From contig NZ_CAFK01000253.1 of the NCBI RefSeq assembly GCF_000239815.1, positions 1-64,000 of the forward strand: 64,000 bases of DNA, given 5' to 3'. The notes beneath the pieces are model-generated. The model searched no databases. It was not told where the DNA came from and saw only the letters and a list, made by a program, of their open reading frames with translations. Below, one piece after another: positions 44,251 to 53,424 of this stretch. Origin of the DNA: Bradyrhizobium sp. STM 3843 (GTDB lineage: Bacteria > Pseudomonadota > Alphaproteobacteria > Rhizobiales > Xanthobacteraceae). The position numbers and the translations under genes were made by a program. Positions within the stretch are counted from its first letter, which is position 1. Each line of letters begins with the position of its first letter.

Positions 44251-45218
44251 CCATCAAGGTGCTTCATCCGGGCCTGTCGACCACCGTCCAGGATCTCGGC
44301 CGCCCCGGCTATTTCCATCTGGGGATTCCGATCGGCGGCGCCATGGACCGCCTGGCGCTGCGCGCGGCGAACATGCTTGTCGGCAATGACGAAGGCGCGG
44401 CATGCCTGGAGGCCGTGTTCATCGGCCCGCAGCTTGAATTTACACGAGCGGGCCGCATCGCGATCACCGGCGCCGAGATGCCGATCAAGCTCGATGGCGA
44501 GGAGCAGCCGGGCTGGACCTCGCTGGAGGTGAAAGCGGGGCAGGTGCTCAGCTTCGATTATCTCAAGAGCGGCGCGCGCATCTACATCGCTGCCGCCGGC
44601 GGCATCGACGTGCCTTCAGCGCTCGGCAGCCGCTCGACCTATCCGATCGGCGCGCTCGGCGGATTCAAGGGGCGCGCCATCGCTGCTGGCGACGAACTGC
44701 CCGTCGGCAAGGCGGCGGACGGCAAAGTGGGCGCGAGCGTGCCGGAGACACTGCGCCGCAAGCCCGGCCATCCCGCCGAATTGCGGGTGCTGCCCGGGCT
44801 CTATTGGCATCGCATCCTCCCGGAATCGCAGCAGAGCTTCTTCGCCGACCAATGGAAGGTCGCGCCGGAAGCCGATCGCATGGGCTACCGTTTCCGTGGC
44901 GGCCAGGCGCTCAAATTCGTCGAGCGCGAGCAGCCGTTCGGCGCCGGCTCCGATCCGTCCAACATCGTCGACAGCTGCTATCCCTATGGCTCGATCCAGG
45001 TGCCCGGCGGCAAGGAGCCGATCATTCTGCATCGCGATGCAGTGTCCGGCGGCGGCTACTTCATGGTCGGCACCGTCATCTCCGCGGACATGGACCTGAT
45101 CGGCCAGCTGCAGCCGAACATGCCGACGCGTTTCGTCGAGATCGACATGGACGGCGCGCTTGCCGCGCGCGCCGAGCGCAAGACCCTTCTGCAGAAGATC
45201 CGGGCGGCCTTGACCTGA
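44247..45218 (+). CDS. pxpC: 5-oxoprolinase subunit C / urea-carboxylase AHS2-like
   Basis: The 323-residue protein matches KipA/AHS2: IKVLHPGLSTTVQDLGRPGYFHLGIPIGGAMDRLALRAANMLVGN and later VDSCYPYGSIQVPGGKEPIILHRDAVSGGGYFMVGTV. Together with pxpB it should make the lactam or amide binding and transfer site. It is the last gene of the operon. Confidence 0.87.
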   Translation: MTIKVLHPGLSTTVQDLGRPGYFHLGIPIGGAMDRLALRAANMLVGNDEGAACLEAVFIGPQLEFTRAGRIAITGAEMPIKLDGEEQPGWTSLEVKAGQVLSFDYLKSGARIYIAAAGGIDVPSALGSRSTYPIGALGGFKGRAIAAGDELPVGKAADGKVGASVPETLRRKPGHPAELRVLPGLYWHRILPESQQSFFADQWKVAPEADRMGYRFRGGQALKFVEREQPFGAGSDPSNIVDSCYPYGSIQVPGGKEPIILHRDAVSGGGYFMVGTVISADMDLIGQLQPNMPTRFVEIDMDGALAARAERKTLLQKIRAALT

Positions 45219-45282
45219 CCGCAACAGGCGCGGGCAGGTGAGGGCCGATGTTTTCATGACTGAGATGATAAGGGGAAAATCG

Positions 45283-46344
45283 ATGACGAGTTTTGTGCGA
45301 GTGCTGCTGGCGTCGACGGCGCTGGTGATGGCTGGAGCGGCTCATGCCGCCGACTGGTATCCTTACGATGCGGCCAAGATCGATCCGCCGTTCGCGGCGG
45401 ATGGCAAATCGTCCGATGTGAGCTATGTGCCGCTGGAGAAAGCCTCCAAGCCGTGGAAGCTGTGCGTCTCCTTCCCGCATATGAAGGACGCTTATTGGCT
45501 GGGCGTCGATTACGGCGTGGCGGAAGAGGCCAAGCGCCTTGGCGTCAAGATGAACCTGGTGGAAGCCGGCGGCTACACCGAGCTCAACAAGCAGATCTCG
45601 CAGATCGAGGATTGCGTCGCCAGCGGCTCGGACGCGGTGATCATCGGCGCCATCTCGGCGGACGGCTTGAACAAGGTGATCGGCGAGATCGCCAAGAAGA
45701 AGATTCCGGTGATCGATCTCGTCAACGGCATCTCCTCGCCGGACATTTCGGCAAAGTCGCTGGTGTCGTTCTACACGATGGGCGCCGAGACCGGGGCCTA
45801 TCTCGCCAAGAAGCATCCCGCGGGTTCGGCCGAGGTCGTGGTCGGCTGGTTCCCGGGCCCGGCCGGCGCCGGGTGGGTCGAGGCCGCCAATAAGGGCTTC
45901 ATGGATGCGGTGAAGGGCTCGGCGATCAAGGTGCTGGAGCCGAAATATGGCGATACCGGCAAGGAGGTGCAGGCCAAGCTGGTCGAGGACGCGCTGCAGG
46001 CGGCGCCCAACATCCGCTATGTCGCGGGCACGGCCGTGACCGCGGAGGCGGCGCAGGGCCTGATCCGCGAGCGCGGCTTGAAGGGCAAGGTCGACCTGCT
46101 CGCCTTCTACATGACGCCCGGCGTCTATGAAGGCATCAAGCGGGGTCTCATCATGGCGGCGCCCGCGGACTCCATGGTGATCCAGGGCCGCATCGCGGTC
46201 GACCAGGCGGTGCGTATCCTCGAAGGCAAGGACTATGTGAAGCACGTCGGTCCCAAGATCTTCGTGGTGGATTCCACCAACATCGCCACCGTGCCGCAGG
46301 CGAACATTCTTCCCCCTGACGGCTTCAAGCCCGTCTTCAACTAA
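45283..46344 (+). CDS. TorT-like / sugar ABC importer binding protein
   Basis: The 353-residue protein has a signal peptide ending AHA-ADWYPYD and a ribose-type periplasmic fold: KLCVSFPHMKDAYWLGVDYGVAEEAKRLGVKMNLVEAGGYTELNKQISQIEDCVASGSDAVIIGAIS. It resembles TorT, the TMAO-sensing partner of TorS, but its neighbours are a sugar-type ATPase and permease, so it is probably the importer's binding protein. ATG at 45283 has AAGGGG upstream. Confidence 0.82.
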   Translation: MTSFVRVLLASTALVMAGAAHAADWYPYDAAKIDPPFAADGKSSDVSYVPLEKASKPWKLCVSFPHMKDAYWLGVDYGVAEEAKRLGVKMNLVEAGGYTELNKQISQIEDCVASGSDAVIIGAISADGLNKVIGEIAKKKIPVIDLVNGISSPDISAKSLVSFYTMGAETGAYLAKKHPAGSAEVVVGWFPGPAGAGWVEAANKGFMDAVKGSAIKVLEPKYGDTGKEVQAKLVEDALQAAPNIRYVAGTAVTAEAAQGLIRERGLKGKVDLLAFYMTPGVYEGIKRGLIMAAPADSMVIQGRIAVDQAVRILEGKDYVKHVGPKIFVVDSTNIATVPQANILPPDGFKPVFN

Positions 46345-46411
46345 GCGAGGGGTGGATGCGGCTCTGCTCCTGTTCCCTGACGGGGCAGGGCCGCATCGAA
46401 AGGGCAGGGCC

Positions 46412-47929
46412 ATGCACAGCAGAGCTGCACCGCTGGTCGAGATGACCGGAATCTCGAAGGAGTTTCCGGGCGTCAAGGCGCTCAGCGGCGTCCATCTCAA
46501 GGTCGAGCGCGGCGAGGTCCATGTGCTGTTCGGCGAGAACGGCGCCGGCAAGTCGACGCTGATCTCCATCCTCTCCGGCGTGTTCCGGCCGACCGCCGGC
46601 TCCATCCACATCGACGGCGCCGAGGTGAACTTCCACTCCGTCCATGATGCGACCGAAGCCGGCATCGGCACCGTGTTCCAGGAGTTCTCGCTGGTCCCGA
46701 CCTTGCCGGTGTTCGAGAATCTCTATCTTGGCCGCGAGCTCCAGCGTGGTCCGTTCCTCGATCGAGGTGCGATGATCAGAGGTGCGCAAGGTCTCTTTGC
46801 CGAGCTGGATTTCGATATCGACGTCACGCGTCCGGCCTCCAGCCTGTCGCGGGCGCAGCAGCAGATGGTCGAGATCGCGAAGGCCTTTCTTGCCAATGCG
46901 CGCGTGCTGATCCTGGACGAGCCGACGGCCTCCCTGACCGAGCGCGAGACCGAGCGGCTGTTCACCTTCATCGGCAAGGCTGCGAGCGCCGGCGTCGGGA
47001 TCATCTACATCTCCCATCGCATCCAGGAATTCGCAGAGATCGCTGACCGCATCTCGATCCTGCGCGATGGCCGGCTGATTGCGACGGTCCCTGCGCGCGC
47101 GACCTCGGAGCGCGAGCTGATCGAGCTGATGACCGGACGCGCCGTCGATCAGATCTATCCGAAGATCGCCCGCCGCACGGACGCTCCGGTCGTGATGACC
47201 CTTGAGGAGATCCGCACCGCCGGCGTGCTTGGCGCGAGTCTCCAGGTTCGGGCCGGCGAGGTGCTCGGGTGCGCTGGCCTGGTCGGCAGCGGCAAATCGC
47301 GGATCTGGCGTGCGGCAATGGGATTGCAGCCCTTGCGCGCCGGCAAGGTCACTTTGAAGGGGGGCGACGTCACCGGCGCAACCACGCGGGCGCTGTTGAA
47401 GGCGGGCGTGTTCTTCCTGCCGTCCGATCGCAAGAGCGAGGGCTTGCAGATGACCGCGAGCGCGCGGGGCAATATCGAGCTCAGTTTGCTCGATCGCGCC
47501 GATGTCACGGGACTGTTCGGCTTCATTGCTCCGCGGCGCAGCCGCGCGCTGACGGACGTGATCGGCGACAAGGTCGGCATCGCCCAAGGTGCAATGGACC
47601 GTGCGGTGTCGAAGCTGTCCGGCGGCAATCAGCAGAAGGTGCTGTTCGGCAAGGGCTTTGGCAATGACCGCGACGTCTACATCTTCGACGAGCCGACGGT
47701 CGGCGTCGACATGGGCACGCGCATCGCGCTGTACCAGCTGATCAAGCAGATCGCTGAGGCCGGCAAGGCCGTCGTGGTGATTTCATCCGACCTGCCCGAA
47801 GTGATGAATCTCTCCCACCGCTTGCTGGTGTTCGCCAAGGGGCGCATCTCGGCCGAACTCTCGGGCGAGGCGATCACGGAAGAGAACGTGCTGAAACACT
47901 TTTTTGCTGATACGGAGAAGGCGGCGTGA
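46412..47929 (+). CDS. sugar ABC importer ATPase (RbsA/XylG type)
   Basis: The 505-residue protein has two ABC domains. The first has Walker A GENGAGKSTLISILSG, signature LSRAQQQMVEIAKA and VLILDEPTASLTE. The second has GLVGSGKSRIW, LSGGNQQKVLFGKGF and YIFDEPTVGVD. This is typical of ribose/xylose importers. It starts at ATG 46412 with GGGCAGG upstream. The permease start overlaps its stop. Confidence 0.88.
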   Translation: MHSRAAPLVEMTGISKEFPGVKALSGVHLKVERGEVHVLFGENGAGKSTLISILSGVFRPTAGSIHIDGAEVNFHSVHDATEAGIGTVFQEFSLVPTLPVFENLYLGRELQRGPFLDRGAMIRGAQGLFAELDFDIDVTRPASSLSRAQQQMVEIAKAFLANARVLILDEPTASLTERETERLFTFIGKAASAGVGIIYISHRIQEFAEIADRISILRDGRLIATVPARATSERELIELMTGRAVDQIYPKIARRTDAPVVMTLEEIRTAGVLGASLQVRAGEVLGCAGLVGSGKSRIWRAAMGLQPLRAGKVTLKGGDVTGATTRALLKAGVFFLPSDRKSEGLQMTASARGNIELSLLDRADVTGLFGFIAPRRSRALTDVIGDKVGIAQGAMDRAVSKLSGGNQQKVLFGKGFGNDRDVYIFDEPTVGVDMGTRIALYQLIKQIAEAGKAVVVISSDLPEVMNLSHRLLVFAKGRISAELSGEAITEENVLKHFFADTEKAA

Positions 47930-48972
47930 GCATGCCAACAACAACCGCCGTCGAGGACGATACGGCGTTGCGCCGCCCGAATGCCGCGCTTTCGGCGTTG
48001 CGCTCGGTCTTCCTGCGGGTCGGGGTGCTGCCTTTCTTCCTGGTCGCCACCATCATCGCATTCTCGCTGGTGTCGCGTGAATTCCTGGCGCTGCAGAACC
48101 TCACCAACGTGGCGCGGCAATCGGTCTATCTGATCCTGGTCTCGCTCGGGCAGATGCTGGCGCTGGTCACCGGCGGCTTCGATCTGTCGGTCGGCACGGC
48201 GATCGCGCTCACCTCCGTCGTTTCGGCGATCGTCATGGTGGCGCTGTCGCACATGTTGTCGCCCGACCTGGTCTGGCTCGTGATCGTGCTTGGTTGTTGT
48301 GCCGGCTTCGCCGCGGCGCTGGTGATCGGCTGCCTGAACGGGCTCGGCATTGCTGTGTTCGGCGTGTCGCCCTTCATCATGACGCTCGGCGTGCAGTCGG
48401 TCGGCGCCGGCATCGCGCTCTTCCTCACCGGCGGCGTGCCGGTCTCGGGCGTGCCCTATGAGTTCGGCGATCTGCTCGGCTTCGGCCGCATCCTGGATGT
48501 TCCGGTGCCGGTGCTGATCGCTATCGTCGCGGCGGCCGTGATCTGGCTGGTCATGAACCGCACCCGTTTTGGCAAGCACGTCCAGGCGGTCGGCGGCAAC
48601 ATCAAGGCAGCGCGCCTCTCGGGCGTGAACACCACCAAGGTTCTGTTCACCGCCTACGCGCTGTGTGCGCTATTGGCCTCGATCGCCGGCCTGCTGCTGA
48701 CGGCGCGGGTCGGCTCCGGCGAGACCAATCTCGGCGGCACCATCGCGCTGGAGTCGATTGCGGCCTGTGTCATCGCCGGGGTCTCCCTGCATGGCGGGAT
48801 CGGCCGGGTCGAGAATGTCGTGCTCGGCGGCTTCTTCATCGTGCTCCTGCAGAACGGCATGAACATCGCGCAGATCGGCTCCTACATGCAGATGGTGCTG
48901 TTGGGATCGCTGCTCGTGCTAGCCGTCATTCTCGATCAGGTCCGCTACCGGCTGCTGGTCGGAGAGCGATAG
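47926..48972 (+). CDS. sugar ABC importer permease
   Basis: The 348-residue protein starts at a GTG overlapping the ATPase stop (GTGA), or at ATG 47932. It has about ten hydrophobic helices and the BPD_transp_2 motif TGGFDLSVGTAIALTS and NRTRFGKHVQAVGGNIKAARLSGVNT. With the binding protein and ATPase it forms a complete importer for a sugar or sugar acid. Confidence 0.87.
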   Translation: MSMPTTTAVEDDTALRRPNAALSALRSVFLRVGVLPFFLVATIIAFSLVSREFLALQNLTNVARQSVYLILVSLGQMLALVTGGFDLSVGTAIALTSVVSAIVMVALSHMLSPDLVWLVIVLGCCAGFAAALVIGCLNGLGIAVFGVSPFIMTLGVQSVGAGIALFLTGGVPVSGVPYEFGDLLGFGRILDVPVPVLIAIVAAAVIWLVMNRTRFGKHVQAVGGNIKAARLSGVNTTKVLFTAYALCALLASIAGLLLTARVGSGETNLGGTIALESIAACVIAGVSLHGGIGRVENVVLGGFFIVLLQNGMNIAQIGSYMQMVLLGSLLVLAVILDQVRYRLLVGER

Positions 48973-49060
48973 GTCCTCAACCTGACCAGGCCACGCAAGC
49001 GGGCCCTCTTTGCGCTGCGTGACCAGGTCGGGCCTTCCGCCCGGTTCGAGAACCATCCTC

Positions 49061-49180
49061 CACCGCCGTGCCGAATTGATGCAGACGGCCGCCGCACGCG
49101 GCTTGCAGGTGGTGGACGGGGTCGCCATGATCCGGCATCAACTGCCGCTGCAGACGGCGTTCTGGCGCGGAGAGGCATGA
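49061..49180 (+). pseudogene. C-terminal remnant of a shikimate/quinate dehydrogenase-like gene
   Basis: Translation of this stretch gives a C-terminal segment with ARGLQVVDGVAMIRHQLPLQ and FWRGEA before the stop. This matches the end of shikimate dehydrogenase family proteins (VDGxxMLxxQ...FxxWTG type). Only about 40 codons are recognisable. Between the permease stop at 48972 and this point there is no room for the missing N-terminal 240 residues, so most of the gene is gone. Its TGA still overlaps the ATG of the next gene (ATGA), showing that it was part of this operon. Confidence 0.7.
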
Positions 49181-50058
49181 TGGACGACAGGCACACGATC
49201 TCTGCCGGCGGCATCGCGGCGACCATCAAAGCCGACGGTGCCGAGCTGTGCTCGCTGACAACGGCTGGCGGTCTCGAGCTGCTCTGGCAGGCCGGCCCGG
49301 AATGGCCGCGCCATGCGCCCTGGCTGTTTCCGATCGTCGGTCGCCTCAAGAATGATCAGTTGCGTCATCGGGGCAAGACCTATCCGCTGACACAGCACGG
49401 CTTTGCCCGCGATCTCCGCTTCGATTGGCTGGAGCAGACGACGCAATCCTGCACATTGCAGCTCACCGACAGCGAGGCCACACGGGCGCGCTATCCCTTC
49501 GCCTTTCGCCTGACAATCGCCTTCAGGGTCGGTGCGGAGAACCTGGAGGCCAAGGTCGAGATCGAAAATCCCGGCGAGGAGATTTTGCTGGCATCGTTCG
49601 GCGCGCATCCGGCGTTCAACTGGCCGCTCACACCCGGTGCGTCGAAGCAGGACTCTGTCTTGATCTTCACCGAGGATGAAACCGCGCCAATCCGGCGACT
49701 GTCCGGCGGGCTGATGCGACCGGAACCTGAGCCGTCACCGATCCAGGGCAACATGCTGACGCTGTCGGAGCGCCTGTTCGAGGAGGACGCGATCATTCTC
49801 GATGCGCCGCGCAGCACGGTGCTCAGCTATATCGGACCCGGCGGACCGGGGCTCAGCGTCGGCTGGGAGGGCTTTCGCGAGCTCGGCATCTGGTCGAAGC
49901 CGTCAGGCGCGCCGTTCTTGTGCATCGAGCCATGGCGCGGCTATGCCAGCCCGGTCGGCTTTGATGGCGAGTTCATCGACAAGCCGGGGCTGATGCATAT
50001 CGCGCCGGGTACCGCGGAGACTTTGGCGCTCCGCATCAAAGCTCATGAAGCCATTTGA
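49177..50058 (+). CDS. aldose 1-epimerase family protein (LacX-like)
   Basis: The 293-residue protein shows galactose mutarotase features: GRLKNDQLRHRGKTYPLTQHGFARDLRF with the catalytic His, SFGAHPAFNWPL and the catalytic Glu in LCIEPWRGYASP. It interconverts anomers of a sugar phosphate or sugar acid. It follows the decayed dehydrogenase remnant and lies eight bases before the enolase-type gene, so it belongs to this sugar operon. Confidence 0.8.
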   Translation: MMDDRHTISAGGIAATIKADGAELCSLTTAGGLELLWQAGPEWPRHAPWLFPIVGRLKNDQLRHRGKTYPLTQHGFARDLRFDWLEQTTQSCTLQLTDSEATRARYPFAFRLTIAFRVGAENLEAKVEIENPGEEILLASFGAHPAFNWPLTPGASKQDSVLIFTEDETAPIRRLSGGLMRPEPEPSPIQGNMLTLSERLFEEDAIILDAPRSTVLSYIGPGGPGLSVGWEGFRELGIWSKPSGAPFLCIEPWRGYASPVGFDGEFIDKPGLMHIAPGTAETLALRIKAHEAI

Positions 50059-50066
50059 GCTGACCG

Positions 50067-51194
50067 ATGACGGCCTCTCCCTTCACGATCCGCAAGCTCG
50101 AGGCATTCTGCTATCGCTATCCGCTGCAGACGCCGGTCGTCACCTCGTTTGGCACCATGCTGAACCGGCCCGCGGTGTTCGTGCGGGTCGAGGACGAGGA
50201 CGGCGTCGCCGGCTTCGGTGAAGCCTGGTGCAATTTTCCGGCGCCCGGCGCCGAGCACCGCACGCGGCTCCTCAACGAGGTGCTGGCGCCGGCAGTCATC
50301 GGATGCAGCGCCGCCGAACCGCTCCAGCTGTTCGAGCGCCTGACGGAAGGGACCGCCGTGCTCGCGCTGCAGAGCGGGGAGGCGGGTCCATTTGCCCAGG
50401 CGATCGCCGGCATCGATCTCGCGGTCTGGGACCTGTTTGCGCGCCGGGAAGGCAAGCCGTTGTGGCGCCTGCTCGGCGGCAGCGGACCGACCATCCGGGT
50501 CTATGCCAGCGGCATCAACCCGGCCGGGGCGCGCGCCACCGCGGAGGCTGCGCTCGAACGCGGCCATCGTGCGCTGAAGCTGAAGATCGGCTTCGAGCTG
50601 GTGTCCGATCGCGCCAATCTTGCGTCCCTGCGTGACGCCGTCGGCGACGGCATTCAGGCCGCGGATGTCAACCAGGGCTGGTCGTTGGACCAGGCCGTGC
50701 GACTCGCGCCCGAGCTTGCCTCATTTGATCTCGCCTGGCTGGAGGAGCCTATTCGGGCCGACCGGCCCTGGTCGGAATGGCAGGCGCTGCGGAACCGCAT
50801 CGGCACGCCCCTCGCCGCCGGCGAGAACATCGCAAGTCGCGCCGGCTTCACCCAGGCGCTTGGCGACGATGTGCTGGGGGTCGTCCAGCTTGACGTGGCA
50901 AAATGGGGCGGTCTCTCGCTCGGCGTGACAATCGCGCGCGAGATCCGCAAGGCAGGCAAGACGTTCTGCCCGCATTATCTCGGTGGCGGCATCGGCCTCT
51001 TGGCCTCGGCGCATCTGCTCGCCGGGGTCGGCGGCGACGGATTGCTGGAGGTCGATGCCAATGACAACCCGCTACGCGATCTGCTCTCAGGACCGGTCGC
51101 TAAGATCAGCGACGGTGCCGTCACCCTGAGTGAGGCCGCGGGGATCGGCATCCAGCCCGACTTCGCTGCGATCGAAGCCCACAGGATCTGGTGA
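50067..51194 (+). CDS. mandelate racemase/muconate lactonizing enzyme family protein
   Basis: The 375-residue protein has the enolase-superfamily residues: LKLKIG base, metal ligands in AADVNQGW, WLEEP and AAGENI, and CPHYLGGGIG. A lid domain covers about residues 1-125. It may dehydrate a sugar acid or act as a cycloisomerase for a sugar-acid lactone. Presence in a sugar importer operon and a polygalacturonase at the left edge point to uronate or aldarate metabolism, but no specific activity can be named. Confidence 0.82.
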   Translation: MTASPFTIRKLEAFCYRYPLQTPVVTSFGTMLNRPAVFVRVEDEDGVAGFGEAWCNFPAPGAEHRTRLLNEVLAPAVIGCSAAEPLQLFERLTEGTAVLALQSGEAGPFAQAIAGIDLAVWDLFARREGKPLWRLLGGSGPTIRVYASGINPAGARATAEAALERGHRALKLKIGFELVSDRANLASLRDAVGDGIQAADVNQGWSLDQAVRLAPELASFDLAWLEEPIRADRPWSEWQALRNRIGTPLAAGENIASRAGFTQALGDDVLGVVQLDVAKWGGLSLGVTIAREIRKAGKTFCPHYLGGGIGLLASAHLLAGVGGDGLLEVDANDNPLRDLLSGPVAKISDGAVTLSEAAGIGIQPDFAAIEAHRIW

Positions 51195-51417
51195 GCAGCG
51201 CGTTCCCGCGCCGGTTAACCTTGATTTTTAATTGACGTCTGGAAATGGCGCGGCCGTCACCTAGATCAAGCGGCATAGCCGTGGGGTGCTGATAGACTGT
51301 CCAAAACAGGCTGACCGTTCTCGGGATATTGCACCGGGACCCGGATAACAGCCCCGGCGACTTTGATCTCGCAAGGCAGGGGGCGCGTATGGGGTTACGC
51401 GCATTCAGGAGGAAGCG

Positions 51418-51924
51418 ATGGTCCTGAAAAGTCTGTTTACACTGCTGACGGGTGCTGCGCTGCTGACTGGGGCGGCGGCGCTGGCGGACGAGTACCGTCC
51501 GGACGATTTCTTGCAGCTCGATCTGTCCAAGGCGCTGCTGTCGCCGACCCCGCTCGGACCGGAGACGCATTTCGCGCCGGTTCCGGCGGAGGCAAAGGCC
51601 GATCACGCGGCCGAGGCAGCGCAGCCCGACAGCAAGGCTGATGTGCCGCGCGCGGTGGCGACACGGCGCATTCACCTGGCCAAGTCTCATGACAAGTCTC
51701 ATGACACGTCACATGAGGTGCTACATGCCAAGTCGCATGAGGTGCCGCAGGCCAGCTCGCGCATCGCGTCAGCCGACCCAGCTATGACGCTGCGGCCGCG
51801 TGGGGCGGCTCGCACCAAGCTTGCACACCGCCGCAACAATCCGCTGGATGCGCAGGCGATGGATACAAGGATCCAGACCTGGCCCTGCAAACCCGGCAAT
51901 GGTGCGATCTGCAACTGGAGATGA
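51418..51924 (+). CDS. secreted protein with KSH repeat, unknown function
   Basis: The 168-residue protein has a signal peptide (cleavage near ALA-DEY). The middle is low complexity, with KSHDKSHDTSHEVLHAKSHEV near residues 89-109. The C-terminus has two Cys (WPCKPGNGAICNW) that may pair. The ATG has a strong AGGAGG upstream. Proteins of this kind occur in Bradyrhizobium without known role. Copper or zinc binding by the His repeat is possible. Confidence 0.6.
   Translation: MVLKSLFTLLTGAALLTGAAALADEYRPDDFLQLDLSKALLSPTPLGPETHFAPVPAEAKADHAAEAAQPDSKADVPRAVATRRIHLAKSHDKSHDTSHEVLHAKSHEVPQASSRIASADPAMTLRPRGAARTKLAHRRNNPLDAQAMDTRIQTWPCKPGNGAICNWR
51679..51747 (+). repeat. in-frame tandem repeat encoding KSHD/TSHE units
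   Basis: Units of 12-15 bases (aagtctcatgac and variants) encode the His-containing repeat of the secreted protein. They are irregular in length and share no spacers, so it is not a CRISPR array. Confidence 0.65.
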
Positions 51925-52151
51925 GGCGCAGCGTCCATCAAACTGGCTGCCACGGCCTTGGAACTTCATGCCCACGATCATAGTTAACGTTGGTTGTGGC
52001 CGGGTTCGGATCTGTCGAGCCCGTTCGCAGGCAGGTTGAAACCCGTCCCGCCAAGGGTTTGATCTTCAAAGAGCATTGATCTATCCGCCGTCGCCATGGT
52101 TCGTTCCGCTCTTCACGCCGGTGGCGCGAGCCTCTTCTCCAAGGAACTCCC

Positions 52152-52970
52152 ATGGACACCATCGAGACCCAGGGCATCAGCCTGCCGCGGCTGGGGCTGG
52201 GCACCTATCGCATGCAGGGCACCGTCTGCCGCGAGGCGGTCGAGAGCGCGCTTGCGCTCGGCTACCGCCATATCGACACCGCCGAGATGTATGCCAATGA
52301 GGATGCGGTCGGGGCGGCGCTTGCCGCCGCCGGCGTGCCGCGCCAGGAATTGCATGTCACGACAAAGGTCTGGCCGGAGAACCTCGCGCCCGATGCGATC
52401 CGCCGTGCCTTCGATACCAGCCTGAGGAAGCTCCGCCTCGACTTCGTCGACCTCTATCTGGTCCATTGGCCGGTCAAGGGCATGAATCTTCCGGCCGCAC
52501 TCGATACGCTGATGGCGCTGAAGGAGCAGGGACGCACCCGCGCGATCGGCGTGGCCAATTTTACGGTGGCCTTGCTCAAACAGGCGGTCGAGGAGATCAA
52601 GGCGCCGATCGCCTGCAACCAGATCGAATATCATGTGATGCTGGATCAGAGCGAGGTCATGCGCTACATGGCCGCGCGCGCGATCCCGCTGGTGGCCTAT
52701 TGCCCGCTCGCGCAGGGCCGCGCCGCTTCCGACGAGACCCTGATCGCCATCGGCAGGAAGCACAACGCGGGCGCGGCGCAGGTCGCGCTGAAATGGCTGT
52801 TGGATCAGAAGGGGGTAGCGGCCATTCCGAAGGCTGCGCGCAAAGAGAGCCAGCAGGCCAATCTCGACGCGCTCAAGCTTCAACTGGATGATGAAGACCG
52901 CAAGCTCATCGCCGCGCTGCCCAAGGACAGGCGCTTCGTCAATCCCGGCTTTGCGCCGGATTGGGACTGA
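52152..52970 (+). CDS. aldo/keto reductase (2,5-diketo-D-gluconate reductase-like)
   Basis: The 272-residue protein has the AKR tetrad: Asp in HIDTAEMYANED, Tyr in the same motif, Lys in VTTKVWPENL and His in LVHWPVK. The NADPH site is near IPKAARKESQQANLDALKLQL. It reduces aldehydes or ketones. It is monocistronic, with a strong hairpin after it. Substrate is not predictable. Confidence 0.88.
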   Translation: MDTIETQGISLPRLGLGTYRMQGTVCREAVESALALGYRHIDTAEMYANEDAVGAALAAAGVPRQELHVTTKVWPENLAPDAIRRAFDTSLRKLRLDFVDLYLVHWPVKGMNLPAALDTLMALKEQGRTRAIGVANFTVALLKQAVEEIKAPIACNQIEYHVMLDQSEVMRYMAARAIPLVAYCPLAQGRAASDETLIAIGRKHNAGAAQVALKWLLDQKGVAAIPKAARKESQQANLDALKLQLDDEDRKLIAALPKDRRFVNPGFAPDWD

Positions 52971-53005
52971 TCAGCCTCTGGCTCGAACAACGCGAGCGCG
53001 CGCAA

Positions 53006-53033
53006 AGGAATGGCCCCGGGTGGGGCCATTCCT
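53006..53033. terminator. bidirectional terminator hairpin
   Basis: A perfect 12-bp stem (AGGAATGGCCCC / GGGGCCATTCCT, loop GGGT) sits between two convergent genes, 36 bases after the aldo/keto reductase stop. On the minus strand it is followed by TTTG. Confidence 0.7.
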
Positions 53034-53049
53034 GTCTCGGCGCTTGTGA

Positions 53050-53271
53050 TCAGTACTCGTGGCGGTGCTTGATGATCACGGTGCGGTCGTGGTCGCGGTG
53101 GAACGGCCGATAGTCGCGATGCCAGTCGCGATGCATGCGGTATTCGGCGCGAGCGCCGCGCCAGTCGTCATGGTGGCCACGCTTGATGACCACGGTCTCC
53201 GCGCTGGCGATGGTCGGCGCCGCGATCACGATGGCACCCAGGGCCGCAACAGCAAAACCAAGCTTCGTCAT
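53050..53271 (-). CDS. small exported His/Arg/Asp-rich protein
   Basis: The 73-residue protein has a signal peptide (MTKLGFAVAALGAIVIAAPTIASA-E). The 49-residue mature part is rich in His, Arg and Asp (KRGHHDDWRGARAEYRMHRDWHRDY). Such small proteins are common in rhizobia and could bind metals or phosphates. GAGGAGGA precedes the ATG. Confidence 0.65.
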   Translation of the reverse strand: MTKLGFAVAALGAIVIAAPTIASAETVVIKRGHHDDWRGARAEYRMHRDWHRDYRPFHRDHDRTVIIKHRHEY

Positions 53272-53424
53272 GATGTCCTCCTCCTCAAGCTTCGGTGGAC
53301 AATAAACTTGGCGTGTGGCCGAACGTTCCGCTGGAACTAACAGCGGAATCCTGAACGTCTGTTCAGGCTCGCGGCGTTGCTACAAATCGACGGTAGCTCG
53401 ATCCGTTGACGCGCGAGGATCTAA

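Noticed and set aside
51679..51747. CRISPR-like short repeats
   Set aside because: The units are 12-15 bases without spacers and are in frame in a secreted protein.
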